In this document: positions 11,801 through 26,800 of the stretch, in pieces
How the letters are laid out: every line of letters starts with the position of its first letter
How positions within the stretch are numbered: position 1 is the stretch's first letter
Source of the DNA: Sinonovacula constricta
Lineage: Eukaryota > Mollusca > Bivalvia > Cardiida > Solecurtidae
Direction: 5' to 3'
DNA length: 64,000 nt
Assembly: GCA_007844125.1 (NCBI GenBank)
Contig: CM017556.1
Span: 75,165,618-75,229,617, forward strand
The notes under the pieces: model-generated
The model's input: the letters and a program-made list of their open reading frames with translations, nothing else
The model's database searches: none
What the model was told of the DNA's origin: nothing
Position numbers and translations under genes: made by a program

Positions 11801-14800
11801 GTGAGATTTGAAGTACAGAGAAACTTTGAATGTCCATTGGATTGTCCAAATCAATTATCATAAAATCATATAATGAATAAAATCTTAATTTTTGTTCTCA
11901 ATGACAACTCAAAAATAGCAGACAAGACCTTATTTCCATTGTGATCCTTATAAGCTCATTGCCTGGGTAGAACCACTACTTGGGTGTTAACTCCCTGGAA
12001 CAATGTATCGTAAATAGTACTGCTCAAGGATTAGCATCTAGTGTCATCTATAATGTACAGGGTTTGAATCTTTGTCTCTCCAGTCCCTTATAGTCCATCT
12101 ATCAGACTTTATACACTACAGTTCTTGATACAAATTGCCCAAAATATTTGTTCTATATCTACAAGATATCTATTTAACCTGTATGTCTGGGTTTATTGAG
12201 ATTGTACCATGTTTGTTGGTCCTTTGTTAAAATAATCTATTTGTTAATGGTAAACCACAATGAATACTGGATTGACATCATCCCCAATAACTTGTTTATG
12301 TTTTCACCTGTTGTCCTTCAGAAGGTTTTGTGGAATAATCAAAAGCAGTGTTATCGTTTTCAAGTTAATTTAATCAATAGAAACTCCATCTACCTTGTAA
12401 ATATTTATACTTTGTGTATGCACAGTGCATTCATTGTAGGGTTGTAAATAAGCCAACCAAAACATTTTTTTAGAATTTTAAGGTATATATTAACCCTTTT
12501 CATGCCAATTTATTACTTTTATTTTGCTTGAGACTAAGTAAGAAAAAGACTCCCAGCAGGTGCTGGCTGATCTGGGTCTACACCCTGTTTCTATGCCCGG
12601 TCTATCAGGCTAAAAGAAAAAATTCAAATGTTCAGTTTCAAAAGTTTCAGGCGCCCCTCCCCCACCCCATGTAGTAGAATTTGCAGGTGTGCTTGAGTCA
12701 ATATATCTGGGAGAAGGGAGGTCCCACAGCCATGTTTGAAGCATGTCAGCAAACCTTTTCAGTGGCCCATGGCCCATATCATGCTACATTTATTTATAAG
12801 CAATATAAAATCTAAGGTAGGTGCGACCAACTTTATTCAATGGTACGTAGATTCAGCAGCAAATAGTGCAGCTTGTGGTCCGGCTGCTGTCCAGTGCACA
12901 CTGGCTGATCAGGTTATACACTATTTGCCTGCTTGGTCAATTTGTGCTTAGCAGGTGAAGAGATTGCATTATCAGCTGTGACATAATACTGACATGAAAA
13001 TCAATCGGCCATTGAACAACATGCCACATGGCATGGTTGTGGGTTTTTTTCCCCCATTATAGTATGATTACCTCACAAGCATTTAGGTGAAAGTATTTAT
13101 GTATTTTAGCATGGTAACTACATAAAATGACATGTATATTGTAGGTACTGTTTATGGTCAAAATGCAATGATTTTTGCTTGGACTTATTAATTATTTGGG
13201 TCCCACCAACATTATTTCAGGTATCTGAAGTCGGTACCCACTTGAAGCAGATAAAGTGCTGCCTTCACTGTATAGCATGCTTCTAACACCAGACATGGTA
13301 CCACATCAAGTCACATTACCCTGACAATGGGCCAACCAGTTGGTATTTGTCAATGTTCTTCCTCCACTATAATAGTTGGAGATAGCTTGAATGCCTGAAA
13401 TTGTGCATTTTGTGCATGTTTTGCTTATAGGACTTCTAAACTTTGCTAGGTATCACAGTGACGTTAACACTAAATATGTGTTGAGTTGTTTAAAGTTCAT
13501 TAAAGAACTTCTTTTTTTTTTATTACAAAATCACAAAATATCTGACAAGTTGAATTAAAGAAGATTAACAAAATCACTGGATGAACCTTGTAGAGATTGA
13601 GGTATGAGCAGCTTCTAATTGAGAGAGAGAAATATTTACCTTAGATTTTAATTCAGGTAAATGGCTGATACAGTGTTATGAAATGGGTGTGAAGTGTGGA
13701 TGACAGGGCAGAATAGTTCTGCCACAAAAGTCTTCTAGTCTTACGTGTGTGTCAGTCTAGATTAAGAGAGCCGAGATGTTAAGGAAAGAGAGTCCCAGAG
13801 ATATTTGGAGTGGATTTACTGAGGTACTTATGATATGCGAACATTCTTTGCCCTAGAAATGAGGTCCTAAAGCTTCCCTCTGTGACATGGGGTATGTTTG
13901 TTGAGTCGCTAATTAGCGATCTCTAGAGGACAGCACTTCCTATATCAGTTACCTTGTGATGATCCCCTCTAGGCAATAAATAACTGTAATGAACTGTATT
14001 GAAGATACCATAATCATGGGTGGTTTCTTTTAAAATAGTGTTATGTGCATGTTTCATCAAAAACATGCATACCCATGGAGTAGTAGTAGAGTCACCAATT
14101 CGTAGCTCCTCTGACTGCCTAGCTTCCAGTCCCATTCAGGGCGAAGGACTTAATGTGGGAAGGTCTTTCAGTTGACCTGCAGTGTGCATGTAGATCTACC
14201 GAGACATTTGTCTGGAGCCTTCCTCTGCTAAAACAGCTGGGCATCAATATAATTATCATAATTGGTCTCTGCAATGTATTTCAAAAACAAAAACAAAACA
14301 TGTTTAGTTAAAATTATTATGAAAACCAACGACAATAATTTATGACAACTATTTTAGCATATTTTAATACCAATATAAACATTAATGATGTTTTAGTTGA
14401 AAATGAAGCTTATTAAGTACATGCTGAGGGATTTGCTCTGCATATCATGGTTTTATGGCGAAAAAAGTATCAAGGTTAAAATGAAAGTACATTCTAGGTA
14501 CCCACTCTCTGGAACCTTGCTCTAGGTACCCCACACTTCCTCATCTGGAACCTTGCTCTAGGTACCCCACTCTCCCTCGTCAGGAACCTTGCTCTAGGTA
14601 CCCCACACTCCCTGATCAGGAACCTTGCTCTAGGTACCCCACTCTCCCTCGTCAGGAACCTTGCTCTAGGTACCCCACTCTCCCTGATCAGGAACCTTGC
14701 TCTAGGTACCCCACTCTCCCTTGTCAGGAACCTTGCTCTAGGTACCCCACTCTCCCTCGTCAGGAACCTTGCTTTAGGTACCCCACTCTCCCTTGTCAAG

Positions 14801-17800
14801 AACCTTGTTCTAGGTACCCCACTCTCCCTTGTCAGGAACCTCGCTCTAGGTACCCCACTCTCCCTCGTCAGGAACCTTGCTTTAGGTTCCCCACTCTCCC
14901 TCATCAGGAACCTTGCTCTAGGTACCCCACTCTCCCTTGTCAGGAACCTCGCTCTAGGTACCCCACTCTCCCTCGTCAGGAACCTTGCTCTAGGTACCCC
15001 ACTCTTCCTCATCAGGAACCTCGCTCTAGGTACCCCACTCTCCCTTGTCAGGAACCTCGCTCTAGGTACCCCACTCTCCCTCATCAGGAACCTTGCTTTA
15101 GGTACTCCACACTCCCTTGTCAGGAACCTCGCTCTAGGTACCCCACTCTCCCTTGTCAGGAACCTCGCTCTAGGTACCCCACTCTCCCTCGTCAAGAACC
15201 TTGTTCTAGGTACCCCACTCTCCCTTGTCAGGAACCTCGCTCTAGGTACCCCACTCTCCCTCGTCAGGAACCTTGCTCTAGGTACCCCACTATACCTCAT
15301 CTGGAACCTCGCTCTAAGTACCCCACTCTCCCTCGTCAGGAACCTCGCTCTAGGTACCCCACTCTCCCTCGTCAGGAACCTTGCTCTAGGTACCCCACTC
15401 TCCCTTGTCAGGAACCTTTTAGTCTGCCAGTTTGAGTCCAATTTAAGTTCACATGTCTGTAAACATGTTATAAAGATAAAAATAGTCCAAATTATTTTTG
15501 ATATTACTTAAAGTTTCTGCTTCATAATACCTTTCTTGTTGGACTGGTGTTCCATAAGTAATAAGTACATGTGATGAAAAAAGTATATTCAGTACTTAGA
15601 TATCAAAAATGGTTTAAAGACTGCAATTGAACTTTTCACAATACTCTTGACATTTGTTTGCTCTATCTCTACCAGTGATAGCTAACTGTCACCATTATGA
15701 CCATAATTGTCTTGGTGCCACATGTGCTTTTGAAAAATAACATACCATAAATGGGTATTCTACCTGTTATGTGTTACATTCATTTAAATATTTTTAGGGT
15801 TTTGAAGTTGTAAGATAGCCTAAGGTGAATGTTATATCTAACGACTCGGAGATAAACTCAAATCCATTGACTACTTTTATGGCTAGTCAGTGAACGAAGC
15901 ATTTTCTTTCCTTGAATGCTGTAGGGTGTAGGCATGTACACTTGATAATATTTGTCAAGTCTTTGTTCATTGTTAATACTGCTTGAATACTGATTATGTG
16001 GCTAAAGAAGAAACCAGGCATTTTTCTTATCCTTTCATAAATCTTTAAACATGATACAAAGTCTGGTATGTTCGTAAACTGAACTGAAAAATATGACTGA
16101 AATTAAAATTTTATTTCCTTGAAGGAGTCTGAAAAGGAATTTAGGAAATGATTTTTTTAGATTTCATATAAAAGCACTTCTATTAAACAAGATAAATAAA
16201 TGAAAAGTATGTTACAGAATTTAGTCTTTCTATTCACTAATTGATCAAGCTTTTGATAGTATTTATTCTTATGAGCAACTCATACATAGAGATCTGTTCT
16301 CAAAAAGGTAAAAGGACCAGATAATCATGAAATAAAACATCCTTTTTTAAATAGTATCAAATAAACATGGAGTCACCAAATGTTTTTGTTGTTGTTTGCT
16401 TTAATACAGGTAATACCAGCTATAACTATACACCATTTTTGTGTATCAACCACACATATGCCATTAGTTTTGATGTATAAAGCCTAAGATGACACAAATG
16501 TATGGTCATTATGGCAACTTGCACTTGTTACTAGATTTTTAATACACTTAAATCCATTTTGTAAGGGACTGTGGAGTTATTGATCAATATTGCCATGAGC
16601 ACTATACATACCTGTACTTTATTCTAACCTAATAACCGTCTATCTACCTTTGTTTATTTCAGTTGGGCGGAGCATGGAGGCGTGTCCAGCAGGAGGCAGC
16701 ACTATAAGTGACCAGCTTCGATTGGCAGCCAGCCAAGGTCACCTGAGCCAGGTAGAAGATCTCCTGCGTGCTGGCTCCACCTTCGATGCTGACCAGGTGA
16801 CTTAACCAACTTCTATTCCAAGATGCTGAACTATGAATAATTATGAATTCAAACTGAGAACATTTTATGCCCTGACGATTCTCTGGAATTGTAAATGGGC
16901 ATTCAGTACTTTTGTTTGTCCATGTGGTTGTTTGGTTTTATATGTCAATATCTATTATTCGCGGAGTAAGACCCTAGTCAAATGTCTTTGTAGAACCACC
17001 AGTGCAGCTGAAGGACAAACATAATGTAAAGATCATTGTGTGTGCATGTTTAGAGATCTCTAATTTTGATTCTAAGATTTTGATAAAGTTGACTTTACCC
17101 TGCACTGGGTTCAGATTCTTCAGCCCTATGTGTTGTCTGGGCAACCAAATGCTTACTAAGACTATGTTATCAACTCACCAGGCCAAAACTGGCTCCATGC
17201 AGATGGACACACATAGAGGTTGTCAATCTACATACCTTTGGTGGCTTTTATAGCCTTTAGATGAAACCCAGATAAGCTGACAGACTACTGGGGAAGTTTT
17301 ATATGTAAGCTTATAATTGATAGTGAACAGGTAATATTACCTTAGTATAACACTGCCACATAGGTGTAAATAACAATCAATGATTATTAATGTGGCCACT
17401 TAAAATGTCATTAGTTGAATCATAAAAATGTCACTTCTTTGATCAGTTTTACAAGTACTTTATAGAGGGACATTATTCCTATTTGTAACCTCCTTTATAG
17501 GTAGGTATTTGGTATAATTACCATATAAACAACAGGATTAGTCCACTTGCGTAACTATTGAGACTGCGCCAGACTGCAGCATGCACATAAAATAAAATAG
17601 TGTGTTGAATGTGGTAACACTGAGTAAAACTGGTTGTTATGATAAAAATATGCACATTAAGAAGAAAATTAAGGGTATATACATAAAGTATCTGAAAAGA
17701 CCAGCCACCATGAGAGATGACAAACACTTTATTTCTTTTCAAAAATATTAAACCTCTGAAATGTATTAGATTTTTTATTTATTTTATTGTGAAGAGACTT

Positions 17801-20800
17801 TATGGCTTTGCCTAAACTTTGACATCTTGTATAACAATGATGCTTTTTTTGGGGGGTGGGGGTGTTACTTTACAAAATATTAATGTAGTTTCTAGGCTGG
17901 ACACTTTCTTAAGGGACAGACAATTTTCCTATTATTCCATTAAAATAAGACTCCTGCAAAAAAATACAACACAAAAAAACCCACCTTGTCCTCTCTGTGT
18001 CTTAGTTAGTTTTTTCCACTAAAGACAATGATACCTTTATCTGGGGTTTTATGGTAGATCAATGTTGATTCTTGCTTGGCGAAATACTCACACCAATAAA
18101 ACAGCAAGTTTGATAAACATATTTGATATAAAATCAAAATATTGTTTGTCTTTAAATTGACTTAGACTTCTTTATTAAAGTTGCAAATACCTGTCAAAAT
18201 ATGATTTTAGTCAGTGTGAAAATTTAATTGATTTGACAGAATTCCAGATAAGCTTTGACACCCAGCTTTAATCTGTCTGTCTACAGTTTGTTTGGAAAGC
18301 TTTCTACTTTAGAACTCCTTGGGGCACCTGTCAATACATTGTTGATTTGTCAAACACTTCCAATTATCACCTGGCATACAATTAGTAATTGACCTCAGAC
18401 CTTAATTGGGCACACTTCTGTGTTATACCTTTACCTGGACTGTGATTGGTCAGTGTTGACAGACTGTGAAAGGTGTCATAGTCTGGGGTTTGAACCCAGC
18501 ACTGACTATTATCACTCTGGTTGACAGAGGGGCGCTAATCACTTGCCTTGGTTAATTAATTGGTGTCTGCCATAGAGCCATGCTTTTATATGGACAGGTA
18601 GGAAAATGTCTCACAGGAATGATCACAGACTAGTGCTAACAGATACATACATTGTCTTGGATTACAGTTGTGAAAGTTCAAAGTGAATAGTTTATTACAT
18701 AGAAAGATTTGATATTTATTGTTATCTTGCACATTCATTTGTTGGATACTGCAAGGTGAACATGAGAGCTTAAATTGATAAATTGGATTCTTTGAGGAAG
18801 CTACAGAAATGTTAGCAAGTGAATGGAGATATTGTAGATGTTTAGTAAGTTTCTGAAAATCAATTTGATTTTCTGGTTTACTATAACCTTTCATTTAAGT
18901 AATTTTTTTTCTGTAATAGGTTAAATTGATTTTAATTAGTTTAACAATTAAATTCATATTTTTAAATTATTTTTAAAGTAATATATTGTCTAACAGATTA
19001 AGAAACTTTTTTCAGAAAAAAACAACAAAGACAGTTTGCTACTGTTGGACTTGTTTTATTTGTCTTTTCATAAGCAAAGAATATTTTACAGTTTCAATTT
19101 AAAGAATTTACCATAAATAGTATCAACTTTATTATTTATTTTAAGTTTGGAAATAAGCCTATACATTATTCTTGTAATGCATATTTTGAATATTATTGTG
19201 ACAGACATTTTCTTCCATTTGTATTTAATATATCTGTCTAGAAGTGATGAGTTTGTTATATACAGCCAAGGATAATATGCCACTTATGGTCACATGATCA
19301 TTGATGTCATGTTTATGGAGGCCAGTTTATGCTTGCTATAAGGGGTTGGCATTTGCATTGTATAAACAGATGAATGATTGTTTAAAGATATGCAAAATAC
19401 AATGTATATAAATATGTATAAATATGTCACATACACAAATATGTCACAACATTGTAACAGTTGTTCTTCATGAGGTAAATGTGTACACATACACAGCATT
19501 ATGACATGTTGTCTGTTTTATAGGATGGTCGTACAGCACTACACTATGCTGCCTTGAATGGTTACACGGACGTCACAAGGTTCCTGATAGAGAAGGGATG
19601 CACTATCAACACTCAAGATCAGGTAAGATTCCGGTTCTTCAAATAATCTTCAATATTGCTTTATAAACTTATTTTACAGGTAAGTTTGAGATTTTGACAA
19701 CTTGTACTTATTGAATCTCTCTATTTAATGAAAAATCTGAACATCTTTTTAATTGACCACTTTGTTTTAAGTAAGGAAATAAAACTCTACTATTACTTTT
19801 TTAATGATAAATTGCTATCTAGTACTTAAAAGACTGATTATCTTTTTATTCCAATTATAAATACTTGTTTTATTAATTTTCTAAGCATTTCTCGAATTAC
19901 TGTCAAATCTACATTAAAACTGAACACTATCTTCAGCTAAATTATTAAAAGATATAGTAAATAATGTAAATACAATTGTACAGTTACCAGTATAACATTA
20001 ATGTTTTGATTCCATCTTTTAGAGTGGCTACACAGCCCTACACCGGGCAGCATCCCAGGGCCATGTTCCTGTGATTACAGCTCTTCTGGAGGCGGGTTGT
20101 GATGTCAACACACAAGATGAGGTACTAACTGTCATTAGCTTGAATAGTAACTAGTCGGAAATGGGACCTGGTATTGTTAAACAAATCATCTACCCTCTCT
20201 CAATAAACACAAAACTGTTGAATATAAACCTCAACTTAAAAAAAATGTAACAATTATATACCACCTCAGTCTTGTTCAATGGTATTTTGTTGTATTCTTT
20301 TATAACTAAAGTATAATATTTTAATTAAAACAATCAGTATTTCTGGAGTATGTTGTAACGCTTTTATATTTTCTCGAGTTGTAATAATTACTCAATAAAT
20401 AAATTACGACAACTTTGTATACTTTTATTTGCTTCCAGCATGGCAATGCTGCTGTGCATGAGGCAGCATGGAATGGATTCAGTCAAACCCTGGAACTACT
20501 GATCAAGTACAATGTTAACACAAGCGTGGTCAACAAGGCTGGCTTCACAGCGTTACACCTGGCTGCACAGAATGGACACAATGAGAGCTCGCGGGTGTTA
20601 CTCTACTCTGGCTGTAACAGTGACCACAAGAACAATGTAAGAGCTATAGGGGATAATAAACTGTGGCATCAATGGGGGGTCTTAACTTGTAGGATGATTT
20701 AAAAATGAATTGTATTTTAATAAAGCCATGCACATTTTTTCCCCTTGCTCTTACCTAAAACATCAACCTTTTGTCGGTGCTACACTAACATACTGTACTA

Positions 20801-23800
20801 CCATTATGCTTTGTGTTTTAGTATGGTGATATCTTGTTTTCCCACAATTTCATGCAACACAATGTGTGTTCACACAGTTAACATAAGGGTTTTATGTTCC
20901 AGTATGGAGACACGGCCTTGCACACAGCAGCCAGGTACGGACATGCTGGGGTTACTAGAATCCTCATCAGTGCCCGGTCCAAACTCAATGAGGCCAACAA
21001 GGTAAACAGAAAGTTTAGATTTCTCTACTTTCTTTACTGTAGCCTGCTATGCATGATTTGATATTACTTAGACCGATAGTGTAGGTACAGATCAGCCAGC
21101 TCCTGCTATGCATGATTTGATATTACTTAGACCAATAGTGTAGGTACAGATCAGCCAGCTCCTGCTATGCATGATTTGATATTACTTAGACCAATAGTGT
21201 AGGTACAGATCAACCAGTTCCTGCTATGCATGATTTGATATTACTTAGACCAATAGTGTAGGTACAGATCAATCAGCTCCTGCTATGCATGATTTGATAT
21301 TACTTAGACCAATAGTGTAGGTACAGATCAGCCAGCTCCTGATATGCATGATTTGATATTACTTAGACCAATAGTGTAGGTACAGATCAATCAGCTCCTG
21401 CTATGCATGATTTGATATTACTTAGACTAATAGTGTAGGTACAGATCAGCCAGCTCCTGCTATGCTTGATTTGATATTACTTAGACTAATAGTGTAGGTA
21501 CAGATCAGCCAGCTCCTGCTATGCATGATTTGATATTACTTAGACCAATAGTGTAGGTACAGATCAGCCAGCTCCTGATATGCATGATTTGATATTATTA
21601 GACCAATAGTGTAGGTACAGATCAGCCAGCTCCTGATATGCATGATTTGATATTACTTAGACCAATAGTGTAGGTACAGATCAGCCAGCTCCTGCTATGC
21701 ATGATTTGATATTATTAGACCAATAGTGTAGGTACAGATCAGCCAGCTCCTGATATGCATGATTTGATATTACTTAGACCAATAGTGTAGGTACAGATCA
21801 GCCAGCTCCTGATATGCATGATTTGATATTACTTAGACCAATAGTGTAGGTACAGATCAGCCAGTTCCTGCTATGCATGATTTGATATTACTTAGACCAA
21901 TAGTGTAGGTACAGATCAGCCAGTTCCTGCTATGCATGATTTGATATTACTTAGACCAATAGTGTAGGTACAGATCAGCCAGCTCCTGATATGCATGATT
22001 TGATATTATTAGACCAATAGTGTAGGTACAGATCAGCCAGCTCCTGATATGCATGATTTGATATTACTTAGACCAATAGTGTAGGTACAGATCAGCCAGC
22101 TCCTGATATGCATGATTTGATATTACTTAGACCAATAGTGTAGGTACAGATCAGCCAGTTCCTGCTATGCATGATTTGATATTACTTAGACCAATAGTGT
22201 AGGTACAGATCAGCCAGTTCCTGCTATGCATGATTTGATATTACTTAGACCAATAGTGTAGGTACAGATCAGCCAGCTCCTGATATGCATGATTTGATAT
22301 TACTTAGACCAATAGTGTAGGTACAGATCAGCCAGCTCCTGCTATGCATGATTTGATATTACTTAGACCAATAGTGTAGGTACAGATCAGCCAGCTCCTG
22401 ATATGCATGATTTGATATTACTTAGACCAATAGTGTAGGTACAGATCAGCCAGCTCCTGATATGCATGATTTGATATTACTTAGACCAATAGTGTAGGTA
22501 CAGATCAGCCAGCTCCTGATATGCATGATTTGATATTATTAGACCAATAGTATAGGTACAGATCAGCCAGCTCCTGCTATGCATGATTTGATATTACTTA
22601 GACCAATAGTGTAGGTACAGATCAGCCAGCTCCTGATATGCATGATTTGATATTACTTAGACCAATAGTGTAGGTACAGATCAGCCAGCTCCTGATATGC
22701 ATGATTTGATATTATTAGACCAATAGTATAGGTACAGATCAGCCAGCTCCTGCTATGCATGATTTGATATTACTTAGACCAATAGTGTAGGTACAGATCA
22801 GCCAGTTCCTGCTATGCATGATTTGATATTACTTAGACCAATAGTGTAGGTACAGATCAGCCAGCTCCTGCTATGCATGATTTGATATTACTTAGACCAA
22901 TAGTGTAGGTACAGATCAGCCAGCTCCTGATATGCATGATTTGATCATGCTTGGGCTTAAATGTTTTTCTTTTGAAATAAAAAATTAATATTTTACAATG
23001 TGTTTTGATATTTCAATATTCTTTTCGTCAGCTGATGTAAACAAAAGTTTTATAGAATGATAATGTAAAGGTTGATGCCTTTGGAAAAGGAATAATTTCT
23101 GCTAAGATTAGATCTGCTCTGCAAGGAAAGGTTGAGATCTTGTTGCAATGATATGATGTAGTATATCATTATGTCCATTTCAGAATGGCGACACTGCCCT
23201 ACATATAGCTGCTGCACTGAAGCGAAGGAAGATTGCCAAATTGCTGGTGGAGTCTGGGATAGATGTTTCACTTAGAAATAAGGTAGCAAATACAAACTAC
23301 AAAGAACCATTTGTTTAAGAATGTTTTCAATCATAATTGGTGATATTAAATTTAGTTTTGAATGAGTACAATTTTTTTTTTATAAAATTAATTGATTCAA
23401 GTTTTTAGACATTTTGCCTTCTAAAGCAACCCTTTAAGTCCAGAATTTAGGAGAAATTATAGAGAATATATGTCAAACAACAATCTGTTACTTCCTGATA
23501 ACTTTTTTATCAATGAAAAATATTGTTTTGATGTATAAAGTGATAAATAAAAGATATATTTTCATTTATTCATTTGTTTCTAAGTAATTTCTCTATTGTG
23601 CTTATTTCAGTCCTAAATAAGTTGTTTTGAGCATGTGAATTATATTTTTTATTACTCAACATAGTCAGTACTTAGCTTATAGCTTAAACTGATTTTTGTT
23701 CCATTTTCAGCAAAATGAAACAGCTGTTGATGTGGCAGCAAGAAAGGAACATGATGAGATTGTTGCTATTGTACATAACTACAGCAGACGACAGGCCCAG

Positions 23801-26800
23801 GTAAGCTTTAACGATGTGTTTGGTCATGTGACATTTGGTGGCTTATAAGTGGTCAGTAAGCAAGTAATGCTTAAATTTACTTGCATAGTCAGTTTTGTTA
23901 AATCAATGAAGTTATATAATGGTCTTGTATATCTGAAAAATGCAGTGTACAGAAGACTTTGAATTATTGTAATTTCATTTTGGGCATTAAAAAACAAGAT
24001 AGCATAGACCAATTGGTTCTAATCCCCTACTCTTGTGTTACAGGGGAGACCCCAGAAGGAGGTTATCTTCAAGGAGGGTCTCATAGAGGGGCCAATTGTG
24101 GTCCCTAACATGGAGATACCTGCCATACCTGAGCCCAAACAAGACAAGGGGAAAAAATTCTTCTTTTTCAAGAAAAAGAAAAAGGTAAAATACTTAACTG
24201 GTACTGTTTTGTTTTGTAAAATCACTAACTTCTAAAATAGTTAATTTGCACACTTTAATGTTTTAGCAGTTTTTGTTGTTAAATATTTCTGCATGAATAT
24301 TTGTTGATCAAGTTAGTTAAATATATATTTGCAGCTTAACTTCATCTGTTTTAGGATTATTTAATATGTTTATAAGCTAAATTTGTATGTAGTTACATGT
24401 TATTTTAAAAGCTAAATCTATAATTGAATTACAGCATCATCTTTAACCTCCTCCATGTTGGGTGGTTTGTGCTGACATAATATTCAATATCCACATTTTT
24501 ACCAATCAAAGTAGTCGATTTGTACCTTGTTTTTATCCTGTTCATTGCTGTATTGGACAGTACATTGTCTAAATATATTACACTATTGGGAAGTAACCTC
24601 AACATCTCAGATACAAACAATAAATTCTAAAAGCTGTTTATGATGAAGGATCCAGATGAAATTGATGTATGCAAGCACTGTAGTATTGTTTATAATATGA
24701 GAGCATGATTCAAGCGGCTCGAATAATGGAATCATTAGTCAGCCTTCCATTGTTATCAACAAGGCATCTGTCAGAATACTGTCAAAGGAACACATAAACA
24801 GATATAGAATAAACTAATTTTATTTATATCTCTGTAATCCAAATAACTTTTAAAATGTCTGTGTAGTTTATACTTTTGTTATTGAAGTTTAATAAAGTGT
24901 ATAATATTAAGTCAATAACAGAAAAAAAAATGGATAAATGTGCCAAATAACCTAAAATTATTGTTCAAGGGCTGTTGTTGAAACTCTCTTCAACTTGGGC
25001 AGTTTGTATTGACAATCATGATCTTGTTCCATGTGAGTTTTTTTTTTGCTTTCTTGATGTATTAGGTCTATAATGTTTGACGACCTCATTGTAGGACAAG
25101 GAGAAGGGCAGTCAGCTGGGCGTGGTGCCCCAGAAAGCAGTGCCTGGTAGCAAGGTGAGCATTCAGGGCAGCACACCTGTACAGGGATTCTTCAGCAAGT
25201 ATGTGCCACGTCAGGGGGTCCAGTACTACAGAGATCTTGCAGGAAACATCAAACAGGTGGGAGTCTTTAATATTTCTGTAAAAAATTGATAAAGCATCAC
25301 AATTAATCTTTACATTCGAACATATTCACATATTGAGTGTTGTTTGCTGGAATTTTTGGGCAAAATTTGCAAACAACAATAATAAAAATACATTTTACAT
25401 GTAGCATTATTCTGAAACAAGGCCAGTCACTGTTGAATAAATGTCTTGAAACAAAATGAAAAATATCATCTGCGATAAATACTGTTTGCAACCCACCCCT
25501 ATATAGTTCTAATAGGATCAGACAACAGTGGATAATGTAAATTGGTTATTTAATTAAGAATTTAGAGTACAGTTAGTGTACAGAGTATTTAATTATATCT
25601 GTTCCAGGGCCCAGTTGGTTACTCACCTACATGTAATTGTATGCCAGTGCTGCACCGACTCCAGCAGCAGGTGCATGACACGCGGGAAAATGTGTATGGA
25701 CAGATACATACCACACAGCAAGCCATGCAAGAACGACTAGACCAGGTCGATCACAGGTCATCACTACGGTTACATGCACTGGAGAAGTTCACACGGGACC
25801 GGTTCACCGAGGAGGAGGCATTGTGTCGACAAAGGATAGACGAGCGTTATAGAGACCATGAGCATGTGTATGGACACCAACAGGAACATGTCCGTGGCCA
25901 GATACAGAACTGGCTTGAACAGAAACTTGAAGGATACGGACATTGCCTTCATCATCACCACGACGATTCAGCGCTGCCAAATGATAATATATTCTCAGAG
26001 GTTCACGAAACAGCCAATGGTCGCTTGTTCAAATCACGGTCAGATGAGACTTTATCTCAGTCCGACAATCATAGTGGCAAGTTCAGGAAGCGTGAGTTTT
26101 ATGAATCACGGCAGGCAGCCATGCAGACGATCAGAGCATGGCAGGTGCCTGCCTACAGTAAGGATAGAGGGCGTGTGAAAGTGACAGATAAACAATCAAA
26201 GACAAATATATTAAATACAGGTAAACAATCAAGGACTAATACATTAACTCGATCTCATAGTCGACAACAGTTAGAAGAGATATCTCGACCTCAGTACCCA
26301 GTGGAGCCCAAAGTTGAAGTGAGAACACGTCCCCGTGTTTCTGACCCTCCTGTTCAAACATCCACCCCTGTGTCGCGACCATATAGCTCGCCATACGGTG
26401 GAAGGGCAATGGAAGACAAAACATATGTCTCAATGAACATGACAGGCTTCCAGAACCAAGGGGCAGTACCCAAACACACTAACCTTCCTCAGCCTCAGAC
26501 CTACCCAGTCACAACAGGGAGAGGCATAGGACCTGTTACTCACAGTACGCCAAAGTCGAGAGACTCTAGTCCATATGAAATGCATAGAAATGTTACTCGA
26601 AGCCACACTGATTCAGGATTGAGCCAGACTACCACTAGTAGTGGGATTCGTCAGTTACAGCAAACATTATCAGATCAGGACATAAGAGCTAGTAATTCCA
26701 AAATTCCTACTACTCATGCAATAAATAGTGTGTCAACTCCTCGTGCAAGCTCGAGGCATCTAAACTTTGGGAGTTCTGAGCACGAGCCCAGTTTCACACC

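Larger units (their letters stand above)
8801..14499 (+). other. intron 1 of the ANKRD6-like gene, 5' part
   Basis: Long AT-rich stretch with no further exon that I can join in frame. It contains diverged SINE copies (about 11135-11345 and 14070-14300), palindromic-element copies (about 10455-10560, 12540-12600 and 12855-12940) and, near 13195-13240, a fragment of another dispersed repeat (GTCCCACCAACATTATTTCAG) that recurs at about 33990. If the exon at 8689 is wrong, this is intergenic. Confidence 0.5.

Noticed and set aside
14494..15441. Minus-strand 315-codon Arg-rich frame
   Set aside because: Reading of the 36-bp minisatellite; runs antisense in the probable intron 1 and has no family resemblance.
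24019..24225. Minus-strand frame overlapping an ANKRD6 exon
   Set aside because: Antisense shadow of the coding exon at 24044-24184; its Phe/Lys runs mirror the lysine-rich linker.
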